A stretch of 64,000 nucleotides of DNA. Origin: Holacanthus passer (Eukaryota > Chordata > Actinopteri > Pomacanthidae). Location of the stretch: the NCBI GenBank assembly GCA_025331565.1, contig JAFREQ010000034.1:2852001-2916000 (forward strand). The letters are read 5' to 3'. Below are positions 38,283-50,322 of the stretch, in pieces (within the stretch, counting starts at the first letter, position 1; each line of letters begins with the position of its first letter). The notes beneath the pieces were generated by a model. That model saw nothing but the letters and a program-made list of their open reading frames with translations. It had not been told where the DNA came from and searched no databases. A program made the translations under genes and the position numbers.

Positions 38283-38548
38283 ATGGCCGCCCTCATCAGC
38301 GCGTACTCGTCGTGGCCGGAGTCCTTCGAGTGTCCTCCAGGAGACGGGGACGCGCCCGACGGACACGGCCCGCACCGGAACGCCGCGGACAAGGCACCGG
38401 AGCCGCGGATCCGGCGGCCCATGAACGCCTTCATGGTGTGGGCCAAAGACGAGCGCAAGCGGCTGGCGGTCCAGAACCCGGACCTGCACAACGCCGAGCT
38501 CAGCAAGATGCTGGGTGAGATGAACAAAGTTATTTCTCAAGTCTCAAC

Positions 38549-38587
<39 letters not shown>

Positions 38588-40511
38588 GTTATCATTATTA
38601 TGTTATTATGTGTGTAAGTGCGACTTTTTAACTGTTCACACACTTCAGGCCTTGACTGTTTTGCAAAAGTTTTGAAGTTGTTTCCAACCTCAAAAAGACG
38701 AATAAAAAGACTTTAAAAGACAACAAAACATCCTTTTTAATCGCAGTTATTTATATCAATATAGGACGCGCGTCATTAAAAATCTCCCTGAATTTCCCTG
38801 AAAAAGTTAACGTGGAATTAAATTCGTTCAGATTATTGACGCGGAAAAATGAGAGAGGTTTCATTTTGTGTCGGATTTGCTTGGATTAGTGCTTCAACTC
38901 AAAATCTGGCAAACGACGCAAATCATTTTAAAGCCAGTTCAAGAAGAGCAATACATGTAAAAAAAATATGCTTTTATAAATAAAAGGTAAAATTATCACT
39001 TGTGCTTCTCTCGAAATAAAACAGTCATTATTTGATAAGTCCCTTAAATATAATTGAGAAACACAAATGAAGCTGAATATTTTGTTTGTTTTGTAAGTTT
39101 TAATATCAATGATTTTTCTTTCATTAAAAAAAATGTCTGACCTGAGAAGTAAATCACAATTATGAGCTTATCTTTTTAAATAAAGTAAATGAAGACTTTT
39201 TTCCTGGGCTGTTTCACTTTTTAATTTTGGAAAATATGTTGTTCATCTTATTCATATTAATTTAATATCTTAATTATCCAATAAATGAGCATGAACATAC
39301 AACTTTTAAAAAGTGACTGGGAACATATTTATGGATATTTTCTTGTTGTAGAAACTGAGTGAGAACATATATTCAGTCATTTTAATATTATAACAGGCTT
39401 TAAGCATCACATAAAAAGTGAATTAAACATGACATAAAAAAGGAAACTGAAATGAATCTCCTGAACCAAATTCAGGGTTATTTCTTCAAATTAAAAAAGT
39501 CCTCTGTCTCCTCTTCTTGCAGGCAAGTCGTGGAAGGCCCTGACCCCCCCTCAGAAGAGGCCCTACGTGGAAGAAGCGGAGAGGCTTCGGGTGCAGCACA
39601 TGCAGGACTACCCCAACTACAAGTATCGGCCTCGCCGGAAGAAGCAGCTGAAGCGCATCTGCAAGCGAGTGGACCCCGGCTTCCTCCTGAGCGGGCTGGC
39701 CCCAGATCAGAACGCCCTGCCCGACCAGCGCGCCCTCTGCCACCCCCTGGACAAAGACGAGGGCAGCCCTAATGGCGTCGGCGGCAGGTTTTCCAGCCCC
39801 AGCCCTGCTCTGCCCAGCGTCAGGAGCTTCAGAGACCCGGCCAGCTCCAACAGCAGCTTTGACACCTACCCCTACGGCCTGCCCACCCCCCCTGAGATGT
39901 CCCCCTTAGATGCCATGGACCACGAGCACGTGCCCCCCTCTTACTATTCAACGTCTGGTAGCTCCTCCATCTCCTGCTCGTCCTCAGCTTCCTGTCCAGA
40001 TGAGCACCACCAGAATCAGACTCACATGGGCAGCCCGCCCCCTTACCACACTGACTACGCTCAGACCCAAATCCACTGTGGGGGCACACACATAGGTCAC
40101 ATCCCTCACATGTCCCAAACTGGGGGCGGTGGACTGATCCCTGGCCCTCCGCTGTCTTACTACAGTCCCTCATCTTTCCCCCAGATTCACCACGGGCTCC
40201 ACCAGGGCCACCTGGGTCAGCTGTCCCCCCCACCAGAGACGCAGGGTCACCTGGAGACTCTAGACCAGCTGAGCCAGGCTGAGCTGCTGGGTGAGGTGGA
40301 CCGCAACGAGTTTGACCAGTACCTGAACTCCACTGGGAGCGGGTTCCATCCTGAGCAGGGCGGCGGCATGACCGTCACGGGACACATCCAGGTGGCATCT
40401 GCCGCCACCGCTTCTGCCACCGCTTGTCCCAGCAGCACCACAGAAACCAGCCTCATTTCCGTGCTCGCCGACGCAACGGCGGCCTACTACAACAACTACG
40501 GCATCTCGTAA
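38283..40511 (+). CDS. sox7: Transcription factor Sox7 (SoxF group; 2 exons, 406 aa)
   Basis: Sox7 is a nuclear HMG-box factor of the SoxF group (Sox7/17/18) acting in endothelial, blood and endoderm development. Exons are 38283-38514 and 39523-40511. The single GT-AG intron splits Gly78 inside the HMG box, the position typical of SoxF genes. The HMG box spans about residues 42-119 ([38 protein letters not shown]). It is followed by RVDPGFLL, by [19 protein letters not shown] and by the beta-catenin-binding motif DRNEFDQYL (337-345). The C-terminus, [20 protein letters not shown], matches Sox7 rather than Sox17/18. A short His/Gly/Pro-rich segment in the middle varies in the family. Start: the only ATG after the TATA box, followed by [13 protein letters not shown]. 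It lies 3.7 kb after pinx1, same strand. Exon 1 is GC-rich (CpG island-like). Confidence 0.97.
38515..39522 (+). other. sox7: sox7 intron
   Basis: 1008 bases, GTGAGA to CTTGCAG, strongly AT-rich, with an (ATT)n microsatellite near the 5' end. No coding or RNA feature was seen. Confidence 0.9.
38550..38588. repeat. (ATT)n microsatellite
   Basis: About 13 ATT units, 36 bases inside the sox7 intron. Confidence 0.93.
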
Positions 40512-41270
40512 GCCGGGCGCCCATTCCACTCGTGACTGATCAGAGACACTGCAGGGTTTAAAATGTGTGAAGAAATTCAGGACGATGTTGCACTTGGGTG
40601 CTAGTAAGGGAAAGCTTTCTGTGCTCTCGTCTGTAATTTCAAATCTCGTATTAGCATCTGTGAGCAACTTCCTCCCACCATGAGTCAAACCTGAACTGAT
40701 TACTGAGCAATATGATTGTCTGGAGCCGAGCAAAGAACAAAGAGCGATTTGGAGGAGTGTGAAGAAAGGGAGATGGACAACTCAGGGATGCAGACACAAA
40801 ATATACTATAGTATGCCACCTCCAGTTGTCATGAAATTTTAAACCAGAAGAACAATCGTAAAAGACTTGTTGTCCACTTGTAAATGTCACCAGTTACTGT
40901 TGCCACTGCGGCATGTACAGACGCTCTTTAGAAGCTAATTTAAGTCCTTTGATGTTTCGCATAAACGCTAACTGTAATGCTATTATCGACGCTTTCCATT
41001 CGAATGTTTGTATTATATGTTCTCGGCTCTCATTAGTTTGGGAGTCTTACCTCAGTAGTTGTAATTGAATGAGGTTTTAGTTGGACATTTCTTATGCAAT
41101 TTAACAAAGCGGTGTATCATGAAGAAAAAAGGCGTTTATACTTCTTCTCAAGTACTTAATAATATATAATCATAACCTCTACGATGAAAAATAATAATGG
41201 TAACTATAACTGTATGCTGATATAGGTTTGTGAAAGACAATAATTTAAAATAAAGTTCAATTTTTATAGA
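40512..41270 (+). other. sox7: sox7 3' UTR with polyadenylation signal at 41249-41254
   Basis: After TAA at 40509-40511 there is no coding continuation. AATAAA at 41249-41254 is a good candidate for the end of the transcript, with a further AATAAA cluster near 41448-41462 as an alternative. The UTR is AT-rich towards its end. Confidence 0.6.
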
Positions 41271-43940
41271 AAATGCAGTTGCTACATGGAGGACGCACCC
41301 ACAGACGACATGAACCAACAAAAGATTAACTTTTTGTTATTTCATTATTACACAGAAACAGAAGATACTGGTTATAGATGATGAGAAATGATGAGACGTG
41401 AAACACATTTCTCATATACATGGATACGGATGAATACAGATTCCTGAATAAAAACAATAAAAGAAATTAGGACTCCTGCTTAGTTTTCTTACATTATAAA
41501 TTTTCACACACAAATGTGGGGGGGTAAAAAAAAAAAATCTCGTCCATCTTTGAATCCAGTGTCACACCTGTCTCGTTGTTGTAATGCAAGAAGTGGCCCG
41601 TTCTGACTTCCACTCCCCTGCTCGCTTTTTCCACCCTCCATCACATCATCCTTCTCCATCCGTCTCCTCTCGCTTTCATTTCATCCCGGTTCAGAGGATT
41701 AGTGTAAAACAGGCACAGCCGTCGCTACCCGCCTCCATCTCCACCGTCCTTTGTTTTCCCGGAGTCTTATTCTGGGTGCCATTCTTAGGCACTCTGGACC
41801 CCCCTTCCACCCCCACCCCCTCACCCCGTGTTCTATCTTGCTGATGCAGACCTTTCGTAATCTGTGCAAAATAAATAAAAAAATAAATCCCAGGGCCTCG
41901 TTGACTGTTTTACACCCTCCTCATTTTTCTCCCCCCCCCCCCACCCCCTCTCCTCTCCGCTCCTCCCCTCTCACCCTCTCTGTTCTCTTGAATTTTTCTT
42001 TTTCGATAAAAGGAATTCAGGGGGCTTTTGACAAATCCTGGAGTCTGGCTGGTCTTCCTGCATTTTTTGGGAACGGTTGAGTCGTGCTTCTTGTAAAGAG
42101 GATGTGGCGGAGGAGCGGTGTTTCCTGACTGATAAGGGAAAAGCCTCTCTCCGTCAGGATGTTTGGGCCTGGCTTGGGCCTGCATTAAAGAGCCAGAGAG
42201 AGGGAAGGGAACCCGCTGTTCAGCAAGTGGGAGGAAACACTGCCGCACTGATTAGCATCTTACTTACCCGTCTTTACTTACCCACCATTTTTCAGGAGAG
42301 GCTTTGTCAACCTGGCCTGTCGTACCTTGACCGCAGACACACCACAAACATCCACACAACAGTGAGCGGGTTTCTTACTCTGAAACACCACGTACCAAAA
42401 AATGACCTTTCTCATGAATCGTGTGCTTCTGACACACCTTGCAGCGAATGCGATCAAACCCACCCAAATGACAACATTCATCAAGCAGCAGTGTTTGCAG
42501 CTGGCCGACGTTGTGCTCATTTCTTCGGGGTTAGATCATTACCCTTTGTGCCTGCAGGGGTTCAAAACTCTGCGGAGGGTCCATTTGAGTGCGACCACAT
42601 TTTGGACGAGTGGTGCCCCAGGCGTGTGGGGTGAGAAAGTAGTCTACGGCGGAGCATCAGCCCCAGAGTTGGCAGGGTCAGCTCAGGGTGCTGCTGCAGA
42701 CTCCCTTGGTGAAGACGCCCTGCAATGTCTCAACAATCGCATCCAGCACCTCAGGGTAGGACACTGTAACACGGGCAAGGACAAACACTCAAGCATCGTC
42801 ATATTAGACTATTACACGCAAGTGTTTGAGCAGAATAAAGCAATGTTTTCATCATAATATCATATTATTATCATACACTTTAATATTCTAATAGTATTTA
42901 ATTCCCAAATGACTCTGAAAATCATAATGGTCGCTATGAAGGTAAAAGCAAGGGTTAAATATACGAGCAAAATGCAGTTATTGTCACATCAAAACGATGT
43001 ATCTGCAAACTTTTCATGAGCAAAGAAAAACCTGTTTTCAGCTCCATGACAAGTTTTTTTTTTAAATGGTTTAGATTACTAATGAAGTAGGAGAATTTTC
43101 TCAAACGGCAAAATCACCAAAATTGGAGAGAGATGGTTTTCACTGGACAGTGAACACAGTCAAAATCAAATAACTTGGAAATTCAAATAGTAGTAAAGGT
43201 GCAATATATATATGTAATTTCTACTAAGATTATATATATTGGTGCTGGGTTTTTTTTTTTAATGTGATCAACTTTCACCTTATCAACCTCTGCAGTGATA
43301 CATAAACAACATTTGGTGTCTAAACCATTACGTCAACAGTAGTTTCCAATGACAAACTACTTCGCTGACCAGTTCACGTCTCCTGTGGATGATAACACTT
43401 ATCTTTGATTAGCCACCAAAATCCCTTCTGTGAAATGCCAAGAGAGTATTTACACAGAATTATTGATCCTGTGACTTTCATTTTTTTGGGAAGTGAGGGC
43501 AAAACACTCAACTTGTCTCAGTCTCAGTCCTTTCCTCCCTAGAAGTTGACTCATCTTCATCGTAACCTTTCGTCAGAGCCTTCTGCTGAAAACTTGAGTT
43601 GAGCTGTTTTAGCTGCAATAAATCAACAGGAGAGGAAACAGAAAATAAAGCGTCAATAAACCGTGGCATGATGTCGTGAACCGCACAAACTTTACACTGG
43701 AAACACAGTGGGTGCTTGCAGGAATAATCAGTAAAGCCCCTTCTTCTGTGAGACGGGAGGGCACAATCTCTTTAATTTGACTAATTGAATCTTTCACACA
43801 TTTGCGGTATCACATGATTTACAATATTGGCGAATATAAGGATAGAGGCTGAACAAACAAAGAGCCCCCTCTTGTTATTTCTCTCTGATTGCTGACTGGC
43901 TCAGTTCCAGTCTCAGGTCAAGCCTGTGGAATGAGTCTGT
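41271..43940. other. Intergenic stretch downstream of sox7
   Basis: No gene was recognised. It contains a long C/T-rich tract (41926-41985) and complex, possibly conserved sequence at 42060-42760. Plus-strand open frames at 42077-42634 and 42402-42857 (185 and 151 codons) overlap in different frames, lack motifs and lack splice context, so they are not called. Confidence 0.5.
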
Positions 43941-43944
43941 CAGG

Positions 43945-44240
43945 TAGTCTGTTATGTTTCCTATTTCCTCCTCTGCCGTCATGTCACTTCCCTGGGCAAA
44001 CAAACAACTCGGCAGCCTAACTCCTAACACCAACTGTCAAGGTAACGTAAGGCTCGGTGTGTGTGGACGCGGCGCGGAGCTCGCACAGCTGTGTAAAGTA
44101 TTATCCATCTGCTGGGGCCGAGGTGAGCAGTGATCACTTTAAATATCGTGTCCTCCGGAGGCACGGAGGAGGCTGACTGTCTGGTTGGTCCGGTGTCCAT
44201 TGTGTGGCCGGCGAGGGAGCGTCCAATCACGTCACATCTG
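43945..44240. promoter_or_regulatory. Candidate sox7 enhancer with ETS, FOX and SOX sites
   Basis: ETS-like cores lie at 43958-43963 (TTTCCT), 43964-43972 (ATTTCCTCC) and 43986-43994 (CACTTCCCT). A forkhead-like GGGCAAACAAACAAC lies at 43995-44009. A GC-rich block (44036-44240) follows, with CCATTGT (44197-44203), a SOX consensus, and CCAATCACGTCAC near 44223. Dense ETS plus FOX sites are a known signature of vertebrate endothelial enhancers, and sox7 is an endothelial gene 2.7 kb upstream. The motifs are seen; the link to sox7 is inference. A promoter of an unannotated transcript is an alternative. Confidence 0.35.
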
Positions 44241-46842
44241 GAGGTCGACCATTCGGGCGATTTGACGTTCTTTGCATTTTCACTGTAGGTCAGAAGGAAG
44301 TGGCTGATTTGAACTACGTGACTAAGGCATATTGGTGTCTGAGACTGAGATGACCTTTAAACCTACACACTGTACATACTATATGTTATGGTGTGTTTGA
44401 GTCTAAAGTTACTATGAGCTCGGCATATTGCTTACTTTACCATTATATAATCTAATATATGCAGCTGCATGGATCACAAATAATTATTTGCAACTGGATG
44501 AAGCAAAGTCATCATTCAAAGTGATTCTAGTGGAATAATCATGTCTTTCTTCTTAAGCCTTGCAAATAGAAAGCAACAAAACCAATTACAACATCCTCAT
44601 CACAGTAAATGCAGTGAACTTTACACCAAATTAAACTACTCCGCTCGACGGATAAAGACACACTTACATCAGTAAATACTAAATGTTGTCGGAGTGCATT
44701 TCCAGTTGGAGTGTGTTACAGCAGCATAATAACCTGTTTACAATTTGTACTTGGCCCTAAATCTGGCCAAAGGAGGAAAAGAAGGGGGAAAAAAAAAAAA
44801 CGTGCACACACACATCTCACAGCAAGGGATTATGGGTGCAGCTATTCTTCATCTCATTGTGGCTCAACAACAGGCAGAGTGTGGGGTGGCAGGCAGGCGT
44901 GTACGTCGCCGGACGAAGAATGGACCAGACTCGTCGAGGGACAGGTGCCATGTGGCAGAGGATGTGCGGGGACACAGATGGGGACCCCTGGAAAACTTGG
45001 GGGACTGTACAAGCAGCCAAGGGCCTCCCACCCGTACCTGTGCTGTGAATGCTGCAGCTGAACGGGATCCGGCACCTGTTCTAAGAAGATACAGGCGACC
45101 GGCAAAAGCACAGAGGGAGGCCAGCACATGGCTGCCAACCCAGGGAAGGAGAAGGCTAGATTTCCATTTACCCATAAGCGTGGCCTGATTACCAAATCGG
45201 CACAGGCTTCACTGCAGAATGTACGAAAAAGGATTGAGAAATGCACTCTCTTCCAAACTCCCCACTTTAATAAGAGCTTTCTAGTCGTGTATGAGAATGT
45301 TCTACTCGAAGCAGATACAGCATTGAAAAGTCAAGAGGAATAAAAAGCACGGATTCATTATTTTTAAAACAAGTGATGCAAAATTGCAGAGCATGTCCTA
45401 TTTTTACAGCGCAGCCTGCATTGGTGTCTCTCTCTCTCTCTAATAGCATGGCCTTGCACTGGTCTGTGTGTGCTGCAGCGCTATCTGGCTTGTTTTTGAC
45501 TGCTGCAGATTCTCCCTGGGGTGGTGTAACTCTTCACCTCAATGTGGAGGAGGATGTTCCTATTGTGCTTCCTAATTGCAATGTGGTTGTTCCATTTAAG
45601 AGATAGAACATCCTTATCGGTTCGTGTGTGATGTCGTATTATGGGAATCACTGGAAGAGGCATGACGTATTTTGATTCATGTTTTAATTGAGACAGTAAC
45701 GATTTTTCATGCGTTGTTTTCATTTTCTGACAACTATGTTTAATCAAGACTTAATTGAGACATGCAGTTAAACTACAAAGGATAAAGAAAATTCCTGTAA
45801 AGTCTGGAAACTTTAAAATTGACATGTTGCTGTTTTCCATATTCAGGCTTTAAGTGAATTTGGACATTGCTCTTTAAAAGGCCTTCATGTCTTTGATCTT
45901 CAGTCGCTCTCCGTCTTTTCCATTTTGGTGGGCCCTCATACTGCCATCATGGCTCGGGCCCCGTCGTTCCTGCACCAACACAGTTTACTCAGCGCGCATC
46001 CTGAAAAGCAGACGCACTAATGATTTAGATGAGTGATGTTTTAAGTTCAGTGGTGTGAGAGAGCCCCTTTTAACAGCTACTGCGGAGGATAGACAAAGCA
46101 AAGCACCAGGGTGCCTGATGACAGCTCATAAGACACACTGAGAACCATTAGGTTTGAAATACTTCAGCCAATATCATTCAGAAAATTAGTGTGGATACTA
46201 TGGAACAGGAATTTCAAATTGCTAAGCTGATGTGATCAGTCCCATAAGAATTGAATAACTTAATTATCCTGCAGGGAAATGGATTTGCATTGTAACAGGA
46301 GTATGGTAGGACTCAATCGCGACACCAAGCCAGCGAGAGCAGATGACGACCTTTTATTGTCAGATCCAACAGATAGATATAGTCAAATTTACAGAGTCTC
46401 TCAGAGCCACAGGTAACCACTGGGAAGTAGACAGAGTGATTTACACTGCCAGGTCATAACAGGAAAGCAACAAGGTTTGGGTGAAGCTGATCACATGATG
46501 TTTAGTGACAGGAATGTTGGACAAGGTGGCGTCTCAGACACTGATGTTGTTACTGTCTGGATCTCTTGGCGCTTTGTCCATCTTCATCATCTTCCTCCTT
46601 TTCTCTGTTCCTCTTTCTGGTTGGACCAGGAAGTGGGTCCTCCTGACCTTCATCCTCACCACTGTCAGTATCAAAGTGGCTTTCTGAGTTGCTGTAGTAA
46701 ACTCATCCCACCACCTTTCCTGTGTCCTGAGTATCAAGTGAAGACAAGGGAACTTGCTGCATGGTTTTAAGGAAAGTGGCAGGAAACCGGAGTACTGATG
46801 CCAACATTCAGCTCCTGACATCTGTCTTCCATGAAGTATATG
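44241..46842. other. Intergenic stretch
   Basis: No gene was recognised. The part 44830-45240 is complex and carries several overlapping short open frames on both strands with no family motif. It may be conserved non-coding DNA. The rest is AT-rich. A minus-strand TGACAATAAAAGG at about 46351-46363 could be the end of an unidentified reverse-oriented element. Confidence 0.4.
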
Positions 46843-46922
46843 TGATGTCACTGACTGCGTAGTGATTGTGACATCACTGTGAAGTGTGTGATGTCAGTGA
46901 CTGTGAAGTGATTGTGATGTCA
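46843..46922. repeat. Short tandem/inverted repeat carrying four CRE-like sites
   Basis: TGATGTCA occurs at 46843-46850, 46889-46896 and 46915-46922, and its reverse complement TGACATCA at 46869-46876. Starts are spaced 26, 20 and 26 bases. CTGTGAAGTG-type linkers repeat between them. The octamer differs from the CRE (TGACGTCA) by one base. It is probably a small minisatellite; a regulatory role is possible. Confidence 0.7.
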
Positions 46923-47234
46923 CTGTGTACAAAAATTGCATTGTTTTTTTTCATTAACAACTTCGTGTCTGGGAAATTTAGATGTTCAAAATTACCCAGA
47001 CATGCATGTCAATGAAGGACGAGCCGGAGCATCCAGCAGAAACCTGTCATTTACAAACTCCACACATGAAATGTTGTTCAATCTCAAGCAGACAAGCACA
47101 TGGCGATCTGTTCATTTTCTTTTGAACAGACCAATGAATCTTCTCCAGTTTGATGTTGCTCGTCTTGTTGAGGAAGGAGGAGGGTACCTGAGTTGAGGCT
47201 GGACTAGCAGCTCAACTAGGAGAGGCACGCTAGT

Positions 47235-47260
47235 ATGTGTGTGTGTGTGTGTGTGTGTGT
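47235..47260. repeat. (TG)n microsatellite
   Basis: About 13 TG units in intergenic DNA. Confidence 0.9.
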
Positions 47261-47540
47261 TTTTCACAGTCGGTGTTACTGTTTGTGTAATAAGAAATTT
47301 AGTGTGGAATTCTTTTATAAAGTTCTCAATCATTGCTTGCTTCAGAATACTTGGTTGCACTCAATGAGAAAATGAAGCAATACAGTGAGGACACAGTCTG
47401 TCATCTACTGATAGTGATCCCTGTCCAAAGTTGCCCTCATACTTCTCATCCTTTCATTGGGTTAGTTAAGAGCAATTGAGAAGCAGACATGCCTTTTTAT
47501 ATGGAGTATTTTTATACTGGTGTGCAGTTTGTTTGTTGTT

Positions 47541-47720
47541 ACTAATATTAGAGCTGAAATTATTTGTTCATTAGTCAAACTCCAGAAAATCCACAGCGTC
47601 TTTTAATGATCAATTAATTTAGTAATTTTTCAAGCAAAAATTCCAAAGATTTGCTGATACTTAAATGTGACAAAATCTTGCTTTTTAAACTGAATATCTT
47701 TGGGTGTTGGAATTAAAATC
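47541..47720. repeat. Dispersed teleost repeat fragment (copy 2)
   Basis: It starts ACTAATATTAGAGCTGAAAT and ends near ACTGAATATCTTTGGGTGTT. The end and the AT-rich ATTAGTC/CAATTAATT body match copy 1 at 3595-3765, and CAAGCAAAAATTCCAAAGAT in the middle fits a repeat I recall from percomorph genomes. Likely a non-autonomous element; class unassigned. Confidence 0.55.
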
Positions 47721-49816
47721 TAAGCCTCCATCACCCAGGGGCCTAAAAAGTCTAAGATCACGTAAGATGACTGATCAGTGATGCAAGTTCTTACATAGAG
47801 GGACAACAAACCTCATTTACCAATGCTCATTCAGAGATAGTGGACGTCAGTCATGACACACAGCATTTCCTTTGCCTTGATGTACGCTGTTTACACCACA
47901 CAATTTCTGGGTACGAGTGCTCCTGACTGACCTTGGCAATGGGCCACTCTGGCATCATTTCCATGCTCACTCCCATTCCTCCGACCTTACGTTATGGGTG
48001 TAATATTCGGGATGTTGTTGATGTCTGAGCTTGAAGGAATCCCTTCCTGCTGGATGCTCAGCGCTGTTTCCTTAAAGACTCAACATCAAAAATGAGACAC
48101 ATGGAAATGACTCACACAGTTGTCCCCAGAGTTCAGACACTTCAACTAAAGTACCATGTTGACAGGTTCAAAACAGGATATGAGCTAGATAGGTCTATGT
48201 TTATTGCAGATGGCAGAATACTTAAGAGCAGAGATAGCTGAAAGTTGTGATAAGCAAATCAAACAGCAACAGTCACGTATCCACTGTGTCCTATAAGGCT
48301 GAACTCACTAACCATTAGCACTAAAACTCTCAACTTACACGGTGAGTACTATTCATTTTCCAACACAGGCGCCAACATATTACAAAAGACTATTCAACAT
48401 TCAAACATTGATTGATAATAAGCTATAGTATTTTCTCACTGAGTATTTTCTCTCTGGACACTTCAACTGCTTCTCCAAAAACAGCTATGCAGCAATGCTT
48501 TGCGTGTAGACAAGTAAAGTTATATCAAGACATTTTCTAGAATCACACATTGTATTAAAACTTGACCCTGTAGTTTGGTCAATTCTGCTTCTGCAAAAAT
48601 ATTACACAGCTTGCACTTTCACAGGGCAGTTTTCCCAGGATGTTTGAAACTAGGAATCTATAAAAACTCATTAATTACAATAGCCCATGACCTTATAGGC
48701 TAACTTATGCCATTTATAAACTGACCAATTTCTGCTTAGGTGTGGGATAATACTTCTCCAAGCAAGAGTCCCTCTCAACCATATACATTAAACATTAACA
48801 TGAGATATGTCTGCTACACTAAACAAATTACACTGCAACCACCATCAATGGTCTTAATTGATTTTAATGCAGTCATTCTCTCAATTTGCTCAAGCTGAGT
48901 GCAGATAGATAGATAGAAGTACAAGAAGTTTTACAAGAAGTAAAAAAAAGTGTTAACAATTCAACTCAGGTAAAAAAGTATCAACAATTTAACTAGAGTA
49001 GAAGTATTAACACTTAACTATAATAAAAGCATTGACAATTTATATACAGGTATTATACAAGTATTAACAGTGCAAAAACCAGGCTGTATTAATGAATTAA
49101 CAATATGAAATATAAGAATATGAAAACACTATATACACTATAGACAGGATGAAAAGGATGAAGTCTTACAGTAATTAATGAAAAGTCTGTTTGTTTTGCT
49201 TGTTGCTCTGACTTTGCTCATATTTTTTCATGTTACTTCTTTAATGGCTCAATTACTTTTGTTAAAGTGTGACTGCAAGCAATGTTACAGCTGCAAATTG
49301 ATTTGACTGACAAACAGATAAACAGCTTGGTTTGACTTCTGCCATTCATTCTTCTGCTTTTTGGGCTTGATTTCAGCAGAGAAACTGCAGGATTCTTCCT
49401 CTGGTTTGATGCAGTTTTCTAGCAGTTAGCATCTAGTGGTCATGAGCGGAACTGCAGCCGAAACATTAAAACCAGGAAGTCAGCCGAGGCGGGTCCATGT
49501 GGTCCCTCAATTCAGTCAGTTCACAGGCAGAACTTTACTGTTTTATATTGTATTTAATTACAATCAGCTGTCCTTTAATTCATATTTTATTTAATCACAA
49601 CCGGCTCCTCATAAAACCCCGTATTTGGATTCGGCTAGATGTTAGCTTCCTTTAGCTATATTCATGCTATCTTATTAGGAAGTGAAGCTAATGTATCATT
49701 CATAACCTTTTAACATCTATATATAGTAGATCCAATGTCGTTCACTTTGTATGCTTTCACGCTATATTGATCTCATTACATTATATATATGATCATAGAT
49801 AAGAAATCACATAGTT
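47721..49816. other. Intergenic stretch before tRNA-Leu
   Basis: No exon was found. It contains a probable reverse-oriented retroelement fragment at 48900-49150. Everything else is AT-rich unique-looking sequence. Confidence 0.5.
48900..49150 (-). mobile_element. Probable reverse-oriented non-LTR element fragment with degenerate tandem units
   Basis: A GATAGATAGATAG simple run is followed by four to five degenerate units of 25-40 bases of the type AAGTATTAACAATTTAACTA, then by ATATGAAATATAAGAATATG and TATACACTATAGACAGGATG. A simple GATA tail followed by AT-rich degenerate units is the look of a fish LINE 3' end read from the minus strand. It could also be a plain minisatellite. Confidence 0.4.
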
Positions 49817-49899
49817 GTCAGGATGGCCGAGCGGTCTAAGGCGCTGCGTTCAGGTCGCAGTCTCCCCTGGAGGCGTGGGTTCGAATCCCACTTCTGACA
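49817..49899 (+). tRNA. tRNA-Leu (anticodon CAG)
   Basis: An 83-base type II tRNA. The acceptor stem GTCAGGA pairs with TTCTGAC (one G-T pair), followed by discriminator A. Box A is GGCCGAGCGGTC and box B GGGTTCGAATCCC. The anticodon loop has CAG in TTCAGGT, and a long variable arm (CAGTCTCCCCTGGAGG) is present, as expected for leucine. There is no intron. A TTTT terminator lies at 49908-49911. It reads CUG leucine codons. All stems are intact, so it looks functional, and it stands alone in the intergenic region. Confidence 0.97.
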
Positions 49900-49907
49900 A
49901 ACAAACC

Positions 49908-49911
49908 TTTT
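49908..49911 (+). terminator. Pol III terminator of tRNA-Leu
   Basis: First T4 run after the tRNA, 9 bases downstream of the discriminator base. Confidence 0.7.
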
Positions 49912-50179
49912 CCTCATTTGTTCACTTTTATAACATGATAGATAAATAGATATGTGCATTTTTTTTTTGTGGCCCAAACTGGGAAATTCTTTTGCTGGAG
50001 CAGCTAACACAACATAACACATATCATATTAAATAACAAGATTACAACATAACATAAAACACCACACAGTGCAATTAGACACATTAGTGTGATATACTAA
50101 TAATATATAATAATACAGCTTTTATCCCATTGACCTTCATCAGCATGTCTCCATCCTAACCAGGCTGCTTAAAGAAGTT

Positions 50180-50322
50180 CTTCTTTACCAGATCAATCTG
50201 TCTTTATCAATAGGCGACTTAGGTCTCTGTAAATAATATTATAAAGAGTATGATGTAGACCTGCTCTACATGAAAAGTGCCCTGAGATAACTTCTGCGCT
50301 ATATAAATAACTGAATTGAATA
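50180..50322 (+). mobile_element. Truncated SINE/LINE-like 3' tail
   Basis: The sequence TCTCTGTAAATAATATTATAAA is followed by GACCTGCTCTACATGAAAAG, TGCCCTGAGATAACTTCTG, CGCTATATAAATAACTGAAT and TGAAT. This layout resembles a very common teleost retroelement end whose simple tail is TTGAA. The copy is short and diverged. Confidence 0.55.

Noticed and set aside
42077..42857. Overlapping 185- and 151-codon plus-strand frames downstream of sox7
   Set aside because: No recognisable motif, different frames over the same DNA, and no promoter or poly(A) signal arranged around them.
49807..50022. 71-codon minus-strand frame with KWDSNPRL-like sequence
   Set aside because: It is the reverse complement of tRNA-Leu. 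The NPRL-type peptide is a familiar false ORF over tRNA genes.
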